Shown here: in pieces, positions 1-6,584 of the stretch | Layout: each line of letters starts with the position of its first letter | Numbering within the stretch: the stretch's first letter is position 1 | NCBI GenBank assembly: GCA_035575035.1 | Contig: DATLYH010000298.1 | Coordinates: 1-12,022 of the forward strand | DNA from: DATLYH01 sp035575035 | Lineage (GTDB): Bacteria > Planctomycetota > Planctomycetia > Gemmatales > Gemmataceae | Direction: 5' to 3' | Length of the DNA: 12,022 nucleotides | Made by a program: the position numbers and the translations under genes | Notes under the pieces: model-generated | Database searches by the model: none | What the model saw: only the letters and a program-made list of their open reading frames with translations | What the model was told of the DNA's origin: nothing

Positions 1-2
1 CC

Positions 3-2129
3 CGCCTGAACCGCGCCCGTCGGCAAACCGAGAGCCCCGGCGAGAGGGCCCGCGAGCGGCAGCGCCAGGCCCAGACGCTGGAGCAGCTGGCTGAGGACAA
101 GGAACGCGAGGCCCGCCAGGCCGAGCGGCAGACGGCCGACCGACCGGACACCGACCCGGTGAAGAACGCTGCCCGGGAAGGGGCCAAGCTGCTCCGGCAA
201 CAGGCGCAGGAGCTGCGGCAGACCGCCCAGGCTCTGCGGCAGGGGCGTGAGGACCAACCCGAGGAACGCGCCCGCCGGGCCCAACTCCTGGAGCAATTGG
301 CCCAGGAGAAGGACCGCGCGGCAGCCCGCGCCGAGCAAGCCGCGGAACGCCGACCCGAGAACGACCCGGCCCGGGTGATGGCCGAGGAAGAGGCCCGCCG
401 GTTGCGGCAGCAGGCGCAGGAACTGCGCCAGACGGCCGAGGAGCTGCGCCAGGGCGAGGCCGCCAGGGATGACGTTCGGGCGATGTTGGCCGAGGCCCGC
501 CGGCACCAGGAGGAGGTGGAGAAGACCCTCTCCGACCTGCTCAACCGCGTCCTCGACCCGTTCGCCAGCACCATGGAGATCAAGGGGGAGGCCCGGGCCA
601 TCCTCCAGGAACAGCGCCGGCTGCTCCAGCAGACCGAGGAGCTGAACAAGCAACTCCAGGGCAAGGCGCCCGAGGAGCTTCCCAAGCCGCAGCAGGCCCA
701 GCTGGAGCAGGTCAAAGACGACCAGCGCCGCCTGGAGAGCCGCACCAATCAATTGCTCGATCGGATGGAGCAGGTCCGTCAGGACCGGCAAAGCAAGGGG
801 GACCAGGATACCGCCCGGGAGCTCCAGCAAGCCCTGGACACGGCCCGGAAAGGGGAGATCGCCCGCCACATGAGATCGGCCCGTGACCAGATCCAGCAGA
901 ATCAGCTTAACCAGGCGGTCAAGAGCCAGCAGGCGAGCGCCCGGCAACTGGAGGAGTTGGTCAAACAGTTGGAAGACCGCCGCGAGGCCGAGTTGGACCG
1001 GCTGGCCAAGCGGCTACGCGAGCTGGAGCGGGAGTTGGAGAAGCTGACCGCCGAGCAGGAGCAATTGCAAAAGAAGGTCAAGGAGGCGGCTGCGATCACC
1101 GACCCGCAGAAACGTGCGGAGGAACTGAAGCGGTTGTCGCGCGAGCAGGAGCGGCTGCACCAGCGGGCCCAGGACATGGCCGAGCGGTTGTCGCGCATGC
1201 GGCAGGAGCGGGCCGGTCAGGAGATGGGCCGAGCGGTCGGGCAGATGGAGCAGGCCCTTCGCCAGCTGGAGCGCGGCCAAAACCCGGACGAGCAGCAGGA
1301 CGAGGCTCTGGAGCGGCTCAACGAGACGCAGCGCGAGCTGGCGCAGGCCCGCGAGCAGGTGGAAGAGGAGTTGGCCCGCGAGCAGCTGGCCAAGATCGCT
1401 GATATCCTCAAGAATATCAAGGAGCGGCATGAAGCGCAGCTCGCCGAGGCCCGCCGCATTCAGGGCGAGGTGGAACCGCAGGGCTGGACCGGTGGTCGGG
1501 CCGGCAGTTGGGGGCGGCTCGGCCAGGCTCAGAAAGGGCTCGCCAAAGAAACCGCGACCCTGGCCGAGGAGAAGCTGACCGGCGCCCCGGTCTTTGCCCG
1601 CATCCTCGACCGTGTCGCCCAGGCGATGGAGCAGGCCGGCCAGGGGATCATCGACCACCGCGATCGGCTGCGGCAGCGGCTGAACGACGCCCCGGTCGAG
1701 GAGTTGACCCGGGGGTTGAAGTTCCAGCCCGAGGACAAGGCCGCCTTCGAGCGGACCACTCGGCTACAGCAGGAGGCGCTGCGCCGGCTGGAGCAGCTGC
1801 TGGAAGCGCTCAAGGAGCAGCAGGCCGTTGCCGGCATGGGACGCCGGCCCGAGGGCGAGCCGGGCGGCGAGGGGGGCGAAGGCGGTGAAAGCGGCGGCCG
1901 GCCTCCAGGCGACGGCATCCCGCCGGTGGCCCAGCTCAAGCTGTTGCGCGCCCTCCAGGCCGAGGTCAACCAGCGCACCGCGGAGTTCCACGACAAGCAC
2001 CCCGACCCCAGCAAGTTGACCAAGGAAGAATTGACCGAGCTGCAGGCCATTCGCCGCGACCAGCAAGACATCGCCGACCTTCTGGACGAAATGACCCGAC
2101 CGGCCGACCGCCGAGGAGACCGACCGTGA
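3..2129 (+). CDS. Large coiled-coil protein with 70-residue tandem repeats (5' end outside window)
   Basis: The reading frame is open from the left edge (first full codon at 3), so the GTG at 159 is only an internal valine codon and the true start lies upstream. The visible 708 residues are almost entirely Arg/Glu/Gln/Leu-rich helix of coiled-coil type. The first 155 or so residues are a tandem repeat of period 70 residues (210 bp): the block LRQQAQELRQTA recurs, as does the block LEQLA[E/Q][D/E]K. A Gly/Glu-rich linker (about residues 617-640) precedes a short conserved-looking C-terminus with ELTELQAIRRDQQDIADLL. No catalytic motif is visible. Similar long coiled-coil proteins occur in planctomycete clusters with exported Gln-rich and toroid proteins, but I cannot name the family. 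The stop overlaps the next start (GTGA), implying translational coupling. It is probably a structural or envelope-associated protein; membrane anchoring cannot be judged without the N-terminus. Confidence 0.85.
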   Translation, partial: RLNRARRQTESPGERARERQRQAQTLEQLAEDKEREARQAERQTADRPDTDPVKNAAREGAKLLRQQAQELRQTAQALRQGREDQPEERARRAQLLEQLAQEKDRAAARAEQAAERRPENDPARVMAEEEARRLRQQAQELRQTAEELRQGEAARDDVRAMLAEARRHQEEVEKTLSDLLNRVLDPFASTMEIKGEARAILQEQRRLLQQTEELNKQLQGKAPEELPKPQQAQLEQVKDDQRRLESRTNQLLDRMEQVRQDRQSKGDQDTARELQQALDTARKGEIARHMRSARDQIQQNQLNQAVKSQQASARQLEELVKQLEDRREAELDRLAKRLRELERELEKLTAEQEQLQKKVKEAAAITDPQKRAEELKRLSREQERLHQRAQDMAERLSRMRQERAGQEMGRAVGQMEQALRQLERGQNPDEQQDEALERLNETQRELAQAREQVEEELAREQLAKIADILKNIKERHEAQLAEARRIQGEVEPQGWTGGRAGSWGRLGQAQKGLAKETATLAEEKLTGAPVFARILDRVAQAMEQAGQGIIDHRDRLRQRLNDAPVEELTRGLKFQPEDKAAFERTTRLQQEALRRLEQLLEALKEQQAVAGMGRRPEGEPGGEGGEGGESGGRPPGDGIPPVAQLKLLRALQAEVNQRTAEFHDKHPDPSKLTKEELTELQAIRRDQQDIADLLDEMTRPADRRGDRP
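60..470 (+). repeat. 210-bp tandem repeat inside the coiled-coil gene
   Basis: The same 10-mer caggcgcagg occurs at 201 and 411, and gagca(g/a)(c/t)tgg occurs at 81 and 291, both exactly 210 bp apart. Flanking codons align along the whole period, giving 70-residue protein repeats. About two full units are visible, and a further unit probably lies left of the window. The repeat is in frame, so copy-number change would lengthen or shorten the coiled coil without breaking it. Confidence 0.8.
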
Positions 2130-2968
2130 CCCGCCGCATCGCTTTCAGCCTCCTTGTCGGACTGTTCGGAGTCGCCGTGCTGCTCGCCGCCGACGACCCG
2201 CCGGGCGACCAGCCCGAGCCGCCGGTGCGGCTGAAGAGGAAGGCCCGGCCCGCGGCGGAGCCCCCCGCCAAGGAAGATCCCCCGGCCGCGAAAGAGGAGC
2301 CGAAGGCCCGCCCGCCGGAGGAACGCCCGGCGACAGAGAAACCGCCCATGCCCGGCGAGAAGAAGCGGCCCGCCGAGGACGAACCGCCGATACCGGCCGA
2401 GCCCGAGATGGATGAACAGGAGCTGCTGGCCCGGGTCTCGCGCAACATGCGCACCTCGGAGGACCGCCTGGCCAACAAGGAGCTGGGCGAACCAACACGC
2501 CAACTTCAGCGCGACATCCTCGAGGACCTCGATAAACTGATCAACAAGCTGAACCAGCAGCAGAGCGGCGGTGGCGCTTCCTCGTTCAGTGCGCCGAAGC
2601 AGCGCGGCCAGCAAGTGAAAGGGAGCAAATCGTCGTCGAAACAAGTGGCTCAGGGCCAGCGTCAGCAGAAGCAGGGCGGGCCAGCGGGAAGCCAGCAGGC
2701 GCAGAGGAACCGGGGCAATCAGGAAGGGCAGGCCCCCAACCAGATGGCCGGCCCAGGCACCGGCAACACCCCGGGCGCCGGCGGCAAAAGTCCCGAAGGG
2801 CCGAACAAGCTGGCCGACATTTACAAGGATGTCTGGGGCCACCTCCCCGAGACGCTCCGGGCGGAGATGAACGCCTACTCGCGGCAGGAGTACATGGCGA
2901 AATACGCCGAGGCCATCAAGCAGTATTATGCGACGGTTGCAGAGAAGGGCCGTCGCAAAGGGGATTAA
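2126..2968 (+). CDS. Exported Pro/Glu- and Gln-rich protein, planctomycete-type, function unknown
   Basis: 280 residues starting at GTG 2126, preceded by GAGGAG (2113-2118) at 7 nt and overlapping the upstream stop by 4 nt. Residues 1-22 form a Sec-type signal peptide (MTRR, then a hydrophobic run, then AADD). Residues 24-95 are Pro/Glu/Lys-rich and look disordered. Residues 98-146 form a helical segment with the pattern NMRTSEDRLANKELGEPT...LEDLDKLINKL. Residues 147-228 are a Gln/Gly/Ser-rich linker. The C-terminus (229-272) is distinctive: DIYKDVWGHLPETLRAEM, then aromatic YSRQEYMAKY and IKQYYATVAEKG. I recognise this helical-plus-DVWGHLPE layout as recurrent in planctomycete hypothetical proteins, always of unknown role. 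Its position between a coiled-coil protein and a toroid protein suggests a joint envelope function, which is inference. Confidence 0.85.
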   Translation: MTRRIAFSLLVGLFGVAVLLAADDPPGDQPEPPVRLKRKARPAAEPPAKEDPPAAKEEPKARPPEERPATEKPPMPGEKKRPAEDEPPIPAEPEMDEQELLARVSRNMRTSEDRLANKELGEPTRQLQRDILEDLDKLINKLNQQQSGGGASSFSAPKQRGQQVKGSKSSSKQVAQGQRQQKQGGPAGSQQAQRNRGNQEGQAPNQMAGPGTGNTPGAGGKSPEGPNKLADIYKDVWGHLPETLRAEMNAYSRQEYMAKYAEAIKQYYATVAEKGRRKGD

Positions 2969-2985
2969 GCAGCGGGAGGCAAGCA

Positions 2986-3037
2986 AGCCCGGAGCGCCAG
3001 CGACGGGTATTACCAGCCCGGAGCGCCAGCGACGGGT
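2986..3037 (+). repeat. Two copies of a 23-bp REP-like element
   Basis: Identical 23-bp copies at 2986-3008 and 3015-3037 (start agcccggagcg, end agcgacgggt), separated by 6 nt (period 29). The ends are partly complementary (cccg/cggg), so each can fold into a short imperfect hairpin. A close relative in the opposite orientation begins at 9054. The second copy ends only 6 nt before the ribosome binding site of the next gene. Placement between genes and the dispersed copies suggest a REP-like repeat. Confidence 0.8.
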
Positions 3038-3055
3038 GACGCCGGAGGGTGCCTC

Positions 3056-4144
3056 ATGTTGACGCGACGCCAGTTCCTCTCGCGGACCGGTATGCTGACG
3101 CTGGGAGCGGCCGGCAGCGCCCTGGCCCTGGCCGGCGACACGCCGCCCGAAAGCCTGCCCGACGGCAGCGCCTCGCGCGGCATGATCACTCCGCAGACCG
3201 AGCAGGCCATCGAGCGCGGTCTTGCTTACCTCAACAGCCGCAAACTGGCCAACGGCTCGTTCGGCACCAACCAGTACGCCGGCAATGTGGCGGTCACCAG
3301 TCTGGCGGCCTTGGCATTCATGGCCGGCGGCCATCAGCCCGGCCGCGGCGCTTACGGCCAGGTGGTGACCGACGCTCTGAAGGCGGTCCTGGCCCAGGAA
3401 GACCGCAACCTCCCCGGCTACCTGTACTCGCGGGCCACGCCGCACGGCCCGATGTACGGCCACGGCTTTGGCACCCTCTTTTTGGCCGAGGTCTGCGGCA
3501 TGGTGCCCGATGCCCAACTCCGCCACCAGGTGCGCGAAACCCTCAAGCGGGCCGTTAATGTCATTCTCAAGGCCCAGAACGCCGAGGGGGGCTGGCGCTA
3601 CACCCCGTTCAGCCGCGATGCCGACATCTCGGTCACCATTTGCCAGATCATGGCCCTGCGGGCTGCCCGTAACGCCGGCGTCGCTGTCCCCAAGTCGCAG
3701 GTCGATCGCTGCGTGGAGTACGTCCGCCGTTGCCAGGACAAGCGCGAGGGCTGGTTCCGCTATCAGGCGCAAGGGGGTGGCGGGCCCCACCAGGCTTTTG
3801 CCCGCACTGCCGCCGGCGTCTGCGCCCTGTACTCGGCCGGCATTTACAAGGGCCCCGAGATTGACGCCGGCCTGAAATACCTGATGCAGTACAAGCCCAA
3901 CGGCGCCTTTGCCCCGCGCCATGACATGCACTATTTCTACGGCCATTATTACGCTGCCCAGGTGATGTGGACGGCCGGCGGCGACTACTGGGCCCAGTGG
4001 TTCCCCGCCATCCGCGACGAACTCCTCGCCCGCCAGCGCCCCGAGGGCTTCTGGCCGGACCTGATCTGCCACCACTACGGCACTGCCATGGCCTGCATCA
4101 TCCTCCAGATCCCCAACAACTACCTGCCCATTCTGCAGAAGTGA
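3056..4144 (+). CDS. Tat-exported alpha/alpha-toroid protein (prenyltransferase/squalene-oxidase repeat family)
   Basis: 362 residues from ATG 3056, with GGAGGG at 3044-3049, 6 nt before the start. The N-terminus TRRQFLSRTG followed by a hydrophobic stretch to about residue 26 matches a twin-arginine signal. The mature part has about five helical repeats, each with a hydrophobic helix, a turn rich in Gly/Trp, and a second helix: about 50-90 (AIERGLAYLN, NGSFG), 163-205 (LKAQNAEGGWRYTP), 217-262 (CVEYVRRCQDKREGWF), 271-308 and 321-355 (LLARQRPEGFWPD). This is the signature of the squalene-cyclase/prenyltransferase toroid fold. The DxDD protonation motif of true squalene-hopene cyclases is not visible, so a cyclase role is unlikely. 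Such proteins are abundant in planctomycetes and lack an assigned function. It ends 20 nt before the next gene. Confidence 0.88.
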   Translation: MLTRRQFLSRTGMLTLGAAGSALALAGDTPPESLPDGSASRGMITPQTEQAIERGLAYLNSRKLANGSFGTNQYAGNVAVTSLAALAFMAGGHQPGRGAYGQVVTDALKAVLAQEDRNLPGYLYSRATPHGPMYGHGFGTLFLAEVCGMVPDAQLRHQVRETLKRAVNVILKAQNAEGGWRYTPFSRDADISVTICQIMALRAARNAGVAVPKSQVDRCVEYVRRCQDKREGWFRYQAQGGGGPHQAFARTAAGVCALYSAGIYKGPEIDAGLKYLMQYKPNGAFAPRHDMHYFYGHYYAAQVMWTAGGDYWAQWFPAIRDELLARQRPEGFWPDLICHHYGTAMACIILQIPNNYLPILQK

Positions 4145-4149
4145 GTGAA

Positions 4150-4168
4150 TGACAAGGTGACAAGGTGA
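4150..4168 (+). repeat. Left arm of octanucleotide inverted repeat
   Basis: Two and three-eighths copies of the octamer tgacaagg. The 19 bases are the exact reverse complement of 4248-4266, 79 nt downstream. The arm includes the GTG start (4165-4167) of the NPCBM gene, and its AAGG at 4154-4157 is the only Shine-Dalgarno-like sequence for that gene. Confidence 0.85.
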
Positions 4169-5463
4169 AGCGAACGGGGCGAGAGTTGATCGGAAGGGCG
4201 AAGATCGGGCGGTTCTTGCCGTGGGCACTTGGCGTGATCTTCCTCGGTCACCTTGTCACCTTGTCACCGTGTCACCGTGTCACCGTGTCAGCGGCGGAGC
4301 CGAACGACCCCATCTTCCTTCTCCAGACGGCAAGCGGGCCGGCGGCTTCCGGGCCGCTGCAAGAGCTGGGCGAACAATGGCGGGTGCGCCTTGGCGGACC
4401 GAATCCGGTTCACACGGAGGCGGATGACCTCCTCGAGTTGCGGCGAGTCGGCCGGCGGTTGCCGCCGCTCCCCGAGGGCGAGCAGCTGGTCTTCGTCAAC
4501 GGCGACCGCGTGCCCGGGACCGCCTTGCAACTGGTCGGCGAACGCCTTGTCTTCCGCCCCCACCTGACGGAGCGATCACGCGATGACAAGCCGGTCGCGG
4601 TCCCGGTGTCGGCCGTGTCGGTCCTTTGGCTGGCCGATCCGGAGACCGACCATCCCGGCCTGCTGCGCCGCCGCTTGGCGGCCGGCCGCCGGCCGCGCGA
4701 CCTCGTTTACCTGCGCAACGGCGACACCATCGAAGGAACGCTGACCGACCTGAATGAGCAGTCGGTGGCGGTCGAGATCGGCAAGGAGGTCATGACCCTC
4801 CCGCGCGGCCGGGTGGCGGTCATCGCCTTCAACACCGAGCTGACCAGTTCGCTGCGTCCCCGAGGCCCTTATGGCCGGCTGGTGCTGGTCAACGGCGGCC
4901 GGCTCTCGCTCGCCTCGGCTGCTTGCGCTGATGGCCGAACGCTCACCGGCACCACTCTCTTCAAGGCCCCGGTGCGCATCCCGCTGGACGAGGTGGCAGC
5001 GCTGTACGTTTACCAGGGGCGGGCGGTCTATCTTTCCGATCTCAAGCCGTTGCGCTACGAGTACACGTCGTTCCTCCCCACGGCACTGCCCGGCGGCTAT
5101 GTGGCCGACGGCAGCTTCGGCGGCCGCGACCTGCGCCTGGGGGGGAACACGCACGATAAGGGATTGGGCATGCACAGCGCCGGCCGACTGACCTACGACC
5201 TGAGCGGCGACTACCGGCGCTTCGAGGCACTGGTCGGACTCGATGACCGCGACGGGCGCCGGGGCAGCGTCCGTGTCCGGGTGCTGGTGGATGGCAAGCC
5301 GAAGGATGCCGGCGCCGACCGGGAACTGACCGGCGGCAGTGAGCCGCTGCCGCTGCGGGTCGATGTCACGGGGGCCAAGGAGCTGACGCTGGTGGTCGAG
5401 TTCGGCCGGGCCGGTGATGTCGAGGACCACGTCAACTGGGCCGACGCCCGCCTGGTCCGGTAG
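4165..5463 (+). CDS. Secreted NPCBM-domain protein with three small beta repeats
   Basis: 432 residues from GTG 4165. A basic N-terminus, hydrophobic run FLPWALGVIFLGHLVTL and VSA-AEP cleavage site (about residue 43/44) make a Sec signal. Three similar beta-rich segments follow: about 107-156 (LVFVNGDRVPGTALQL), 179-222 (LVYLRNGDTIEGTLTDL) and 238-283 (LVLVNGGRLSL), each ending in a basic/Pro step and a hydrophobic strand, as in small SH3- or Sm-like barrels. Residues 287-432 are an NPCBM (novel putative carbohydrate-binding module) domain with YTSFLP, GGNTHDKGLGMHS, FEALVGLDD, VLVDGK and DHVNWADARL, all hallmark segments. The family is expected to bind sugars, sometimes attached to glycosidases. 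No catalytic domain is visible here, so a binding or scaffolding role in the periplasm or cell surface is inferred. Later in-frame start codons (TTG 4216, GTG 4234) would truncate the signal. Confidence 0.88.
   Translation: MKRTGRELIGRAKIGRFLPWALGVIFLGHLVTLSPCHRVTVSAAEPNDPIFLLQTASGPAASGPLQELGEQWRVRLGGPNPVHTEADDLLELRRVGRRLPPLPEGEQLVFVNGDRVPGTALQLVGERLVFRPHLTERSRDDKPVAVPVSAVSVLWLADPETDHPGLLRRRLAAGRRPRDLVYLRNGDTIEGTLTDLNEQSVAVEIGKEVMTLPRGRVAVIAFNTELTSSLRPRGPYGRLVLVNGGRLSLASAACADGRTLTGTTLFKAPVRIPLDEVAALYVYQGRAVYLSDLKPLRYEYTSFLPTALPGGYVADGSFGGRDLRLGGNTHDKGLGMHSAGRLTYDLSGDYRRFEALVGLDDRDGRRGSVRVRVLVDGKPKDAGADRELTGGSEPLPLRVDVTGAKELTLVVEFGRAGDVEDHVNWADARLVR
4248..4290 (+). repeat. Octanucleotide tandem repeat within the signal-peptide codons
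   Basis: Five copies of tcacc(t/g)tg plus a trailing tca: two tcaccttg units then three tcaccgtg units. Its first 19 bases are the reverse complement of 4150-4168. Since 8 is not a multiple of 3, the array encodes a peptide with an 8-residue (24-nt) period, seen as HLVTLSPC then HRVTVSAA, the hydrophobic core and cleavage zone of the signal peptide. Confidence 0.9.
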
Positions 5464-5536
5464 CCGACTGCCGCGCTGAGCCGGGCGGCGGCAAGCGGGG
5501 TTTACACCTTTACGCCCAGACGGCGGCCAAAATAAT

Positions 5537-5565
5537 TTGACAAACGATATCGTCTAACAGATGCT
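5537..5565 (+). promoter_or_regulatory. Candidate sigma70-type promoter with a central palindrome
   Basis: A perfect TTGACA at 5537-5542 with a weak -10 candidate gatgct at 5560-5565 (17-nt spacing, 3 of 6 matches to TATAAT). Between them lies a perfect 10-bp palindrome, acgatatcgt, at 5544-5553, where a repressor could sit. The -35 match and A/T-rich setting are seen directly; promoter activity is inferred. Confidence 0.35.
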
Positions 5566-5593
5566 GGCGGGTTAGAAGTTGGGGCAGTGGTTC

Positions 5594-5598
5594 GAGGG
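5594..5598 (+). promoter_or_regulatory. Ribosome binding site that decides the start of the cytochrome gene
   Basis: GAGGG lies 6 nt before ATG 5605. The in-frame GTG at 5587 lies upstream of this site and has only a poor purine stretch before it, so ATG 5605 is the better start. Confidence 0.6.
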
Positions 5599-5604
5599 CG
5601 GATC

Positions 5605-6351
5605 ATGAGGTCAATCCGGTGGTGGGAAATGGGATGGCTAGCGGTCGCGGGACTGTTTGCCGGCGTGCTCCTGCTGCCGATTAACTCCGCCTCGTCGCGG
5701 GCCGTCGAGTCGTCGGCCGACGGCTTCATCCCGGTCGCCCCCGCCGCGGCCATCCACACCGCCCTTCGGCTCAACCTGAAAATCACCAATGACTGGCTCG
5801 ACGAGAGGGACTACGCCTCGGCCGCCCAGTCGGCCCATGTCCTGCTCGCCTTGGCCCAGCTGTACAGCCACCAGAGCACGGCCCCTCGCTGGCGGGACCG
5901 CACCGGCGCCCTGCGCGAGGCACTCGGCCGGCTGCTGGCCGCGGCCCGGGCCAAGGACGCAGCCGGCTGCCGCAAGGCCGTCCAGGAGTGTGACGCCCTC
6001 CTGACCGAACTGGCCAAGGACCCGCCCCCGGCCGCCCGGACCGCCGACCCGGCGTTCAAGCCGGTGGGCGACCTGCGCCACTGGATGCTCTTGCTGGACG
6101 GCACCTACGCCGACGCCAAGACGGCCGACAGCAAAGAGACAGAACACCTGGCATACACGATCGCAGAAGGAGCCAATGCCGTGCAGTACCTGCGCAGCGA
6201 TCCGCGCTGGCGGGAGAAGGCGGCGACCGTCCGTCAGGCAGCGCTCCAGGCGGCGAAGCTCGCCCATGAGGGCGAATTGGCCCCGGCGCGGCAGGCCCTC
6301 AAGGCCGTCTATCAGCGCTGCCAGGAGTGCCACGAAGGCTTCAAGCGCTGA
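5605..6351 (+). CDS. Exported c-type cytochrome with duplicated helical domain, single C-terminal heme site
   Basis: 248 residues from ATG 5605. Residues 1-33 look like a signal peptide or N-terminal anchor (RSIRWW, then WLAVAGLFAGVLLLPI, then ASS). The remainder is Ala/Leu/Arg-rich helix. One heme-attachment motif CQECH is present at 239-243, five residues from the end, the position used by the cytochrome c' / c556 four-helix-bundle type. Two halves align: PRWRDRTGALREAL at 94-107 with PRWREKAATVRQAA at 200-213, and the following helices keep register. In the first half the equivalent of CxxCH reads LTELA, so no heme can attach there. The axial ligand cannot be assigned. The role is probably periplasmic electron transfer or heme-based sensing; no enzyme partner is encoded nearby. 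It is flanked by a promoter-like sequence upstream and a large palindrome downstream, so it is likely monocistronic. Confidence 0.75.
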   Translation: MRSIRWWEMGWLAVAGLFAGVLLLPINSASSRAVESSADGFIPVAPAAAIHTALRLNLKITNDWLDERDYASAAQSAHVLLALAQLYSHQSTAPRWRDRTGALREALGRLLAAARAKDAAGCRKAVQECDALLTELAKDPPPAARTADPAFKPVGDLRHWMLLLDGTYADAKTADSKETEHLAYTIAEGANAVQYLRSDPRWREKAATVRQAALQAAKLAHEGELAPARQALKAVYQRCQECHEGFKR

Positions 6352-6388
6352 CGGGCAGACCCGCCGGCGCTTCGCGGCGCAAACTCTT

Positions 6389-6436
6389 TGGCGAGCGGCC
6401 GGTGTGAACCGGCCGGTTGACACCGGCCGCTCGCCA
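6389..6436. repeat. 48-bp near-perfect palindrome
   Basis: Arms 6389-6405 and 6420-6436 (17 bp, tggcgagcggccggtgt and its exact complement) enclose a g, the 12-bp palindrome aaccggccggtt, and a g. Only one opposed pair (g/g) out of 24 fails to match. It begins 37 nt after the cytochrome stop codon. Folded as RNA it would be a very stable hairpin, but there is no T-run after it, so it may slow transcription or protect the 3' end rather than act as a classical intrinsic terminator. Its right half merges into the first of the following direct repeats. Confidence 0.9.
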
Positions 6437-6512
6437 GTGCGTTAGGCCGGTTGACACCGGCCGCTCGCCCGTGCGTTAGGCCGGTTGACACCGGCCGCTC
6501 GCCCGTGCGTTA
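6411..6512. repeat. Three tandem 34-bp repeats
   Basis: Copies at 6411-6444, 6445-6478 and 6479-6512 are identical except for one base (position 26 of the unit: a in the first, c in the others). Each contains the small hairpin gccggt-tgac-accggc and a TTGACA hexamer, and ends in gtgcgtta. The right arm of the 48-bp palindrome lies within the first copy. The copies are directly adjacent, so this is not CRISPR. Confidence 0.9.
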
Positions 6513-6584
6513 GAAGCTCACAACAAGTAAGATTCTCGGCGACAGACGCTTCCGAGGTCCGGTTTTCCCCAAGGGAGGTTCCCC

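Larger units (their letters stand above)
5464..5604 (+). other. Intergenic region with an A/T-rich island
   Basis: The 141-nt gap between the NPCBM gene and the cytochrome gene. The left half is GC-rich without a convincing terminator (no hairpin plus T-run). The stretch at about 5529-5560 is unusually A/T-rich for this genome and holds a promoter-like sequence, annotated separately. Confidence 0.5.

Noticed and set aside
159..161. GTG as start of the first gene
   Set aside because: The frame stays open to the left edge and the upstream residues belong to the same repeat pattern, so this codon is internal.
3056..4144. True squalene-hopene cyclase
   Set aside because: Too short, Tat-exported and without a visible DxDD motif; only the toroid repeat fold is shared.
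1529..4228. 899-residue open frame on the - strand
   Set aside because: It crosses three well-supported + strand genes. Composition is that of a GC-rich antisense shadow with no domain or signal.
6411..6512. Possible CRISPR array
   Set aside because: The three 34-bp units are directly adjacent with no unique spacers and no cas gene is nearby.
6485..6533. TTGACA copies in the 34-bp repeats as promoters for the DUF3500 gene
   Set aside because: No -10 hexamer at proper spacing; the nearest candidate taagat (6528) is far too distant, so the hexamers are probably just part of the repeat.
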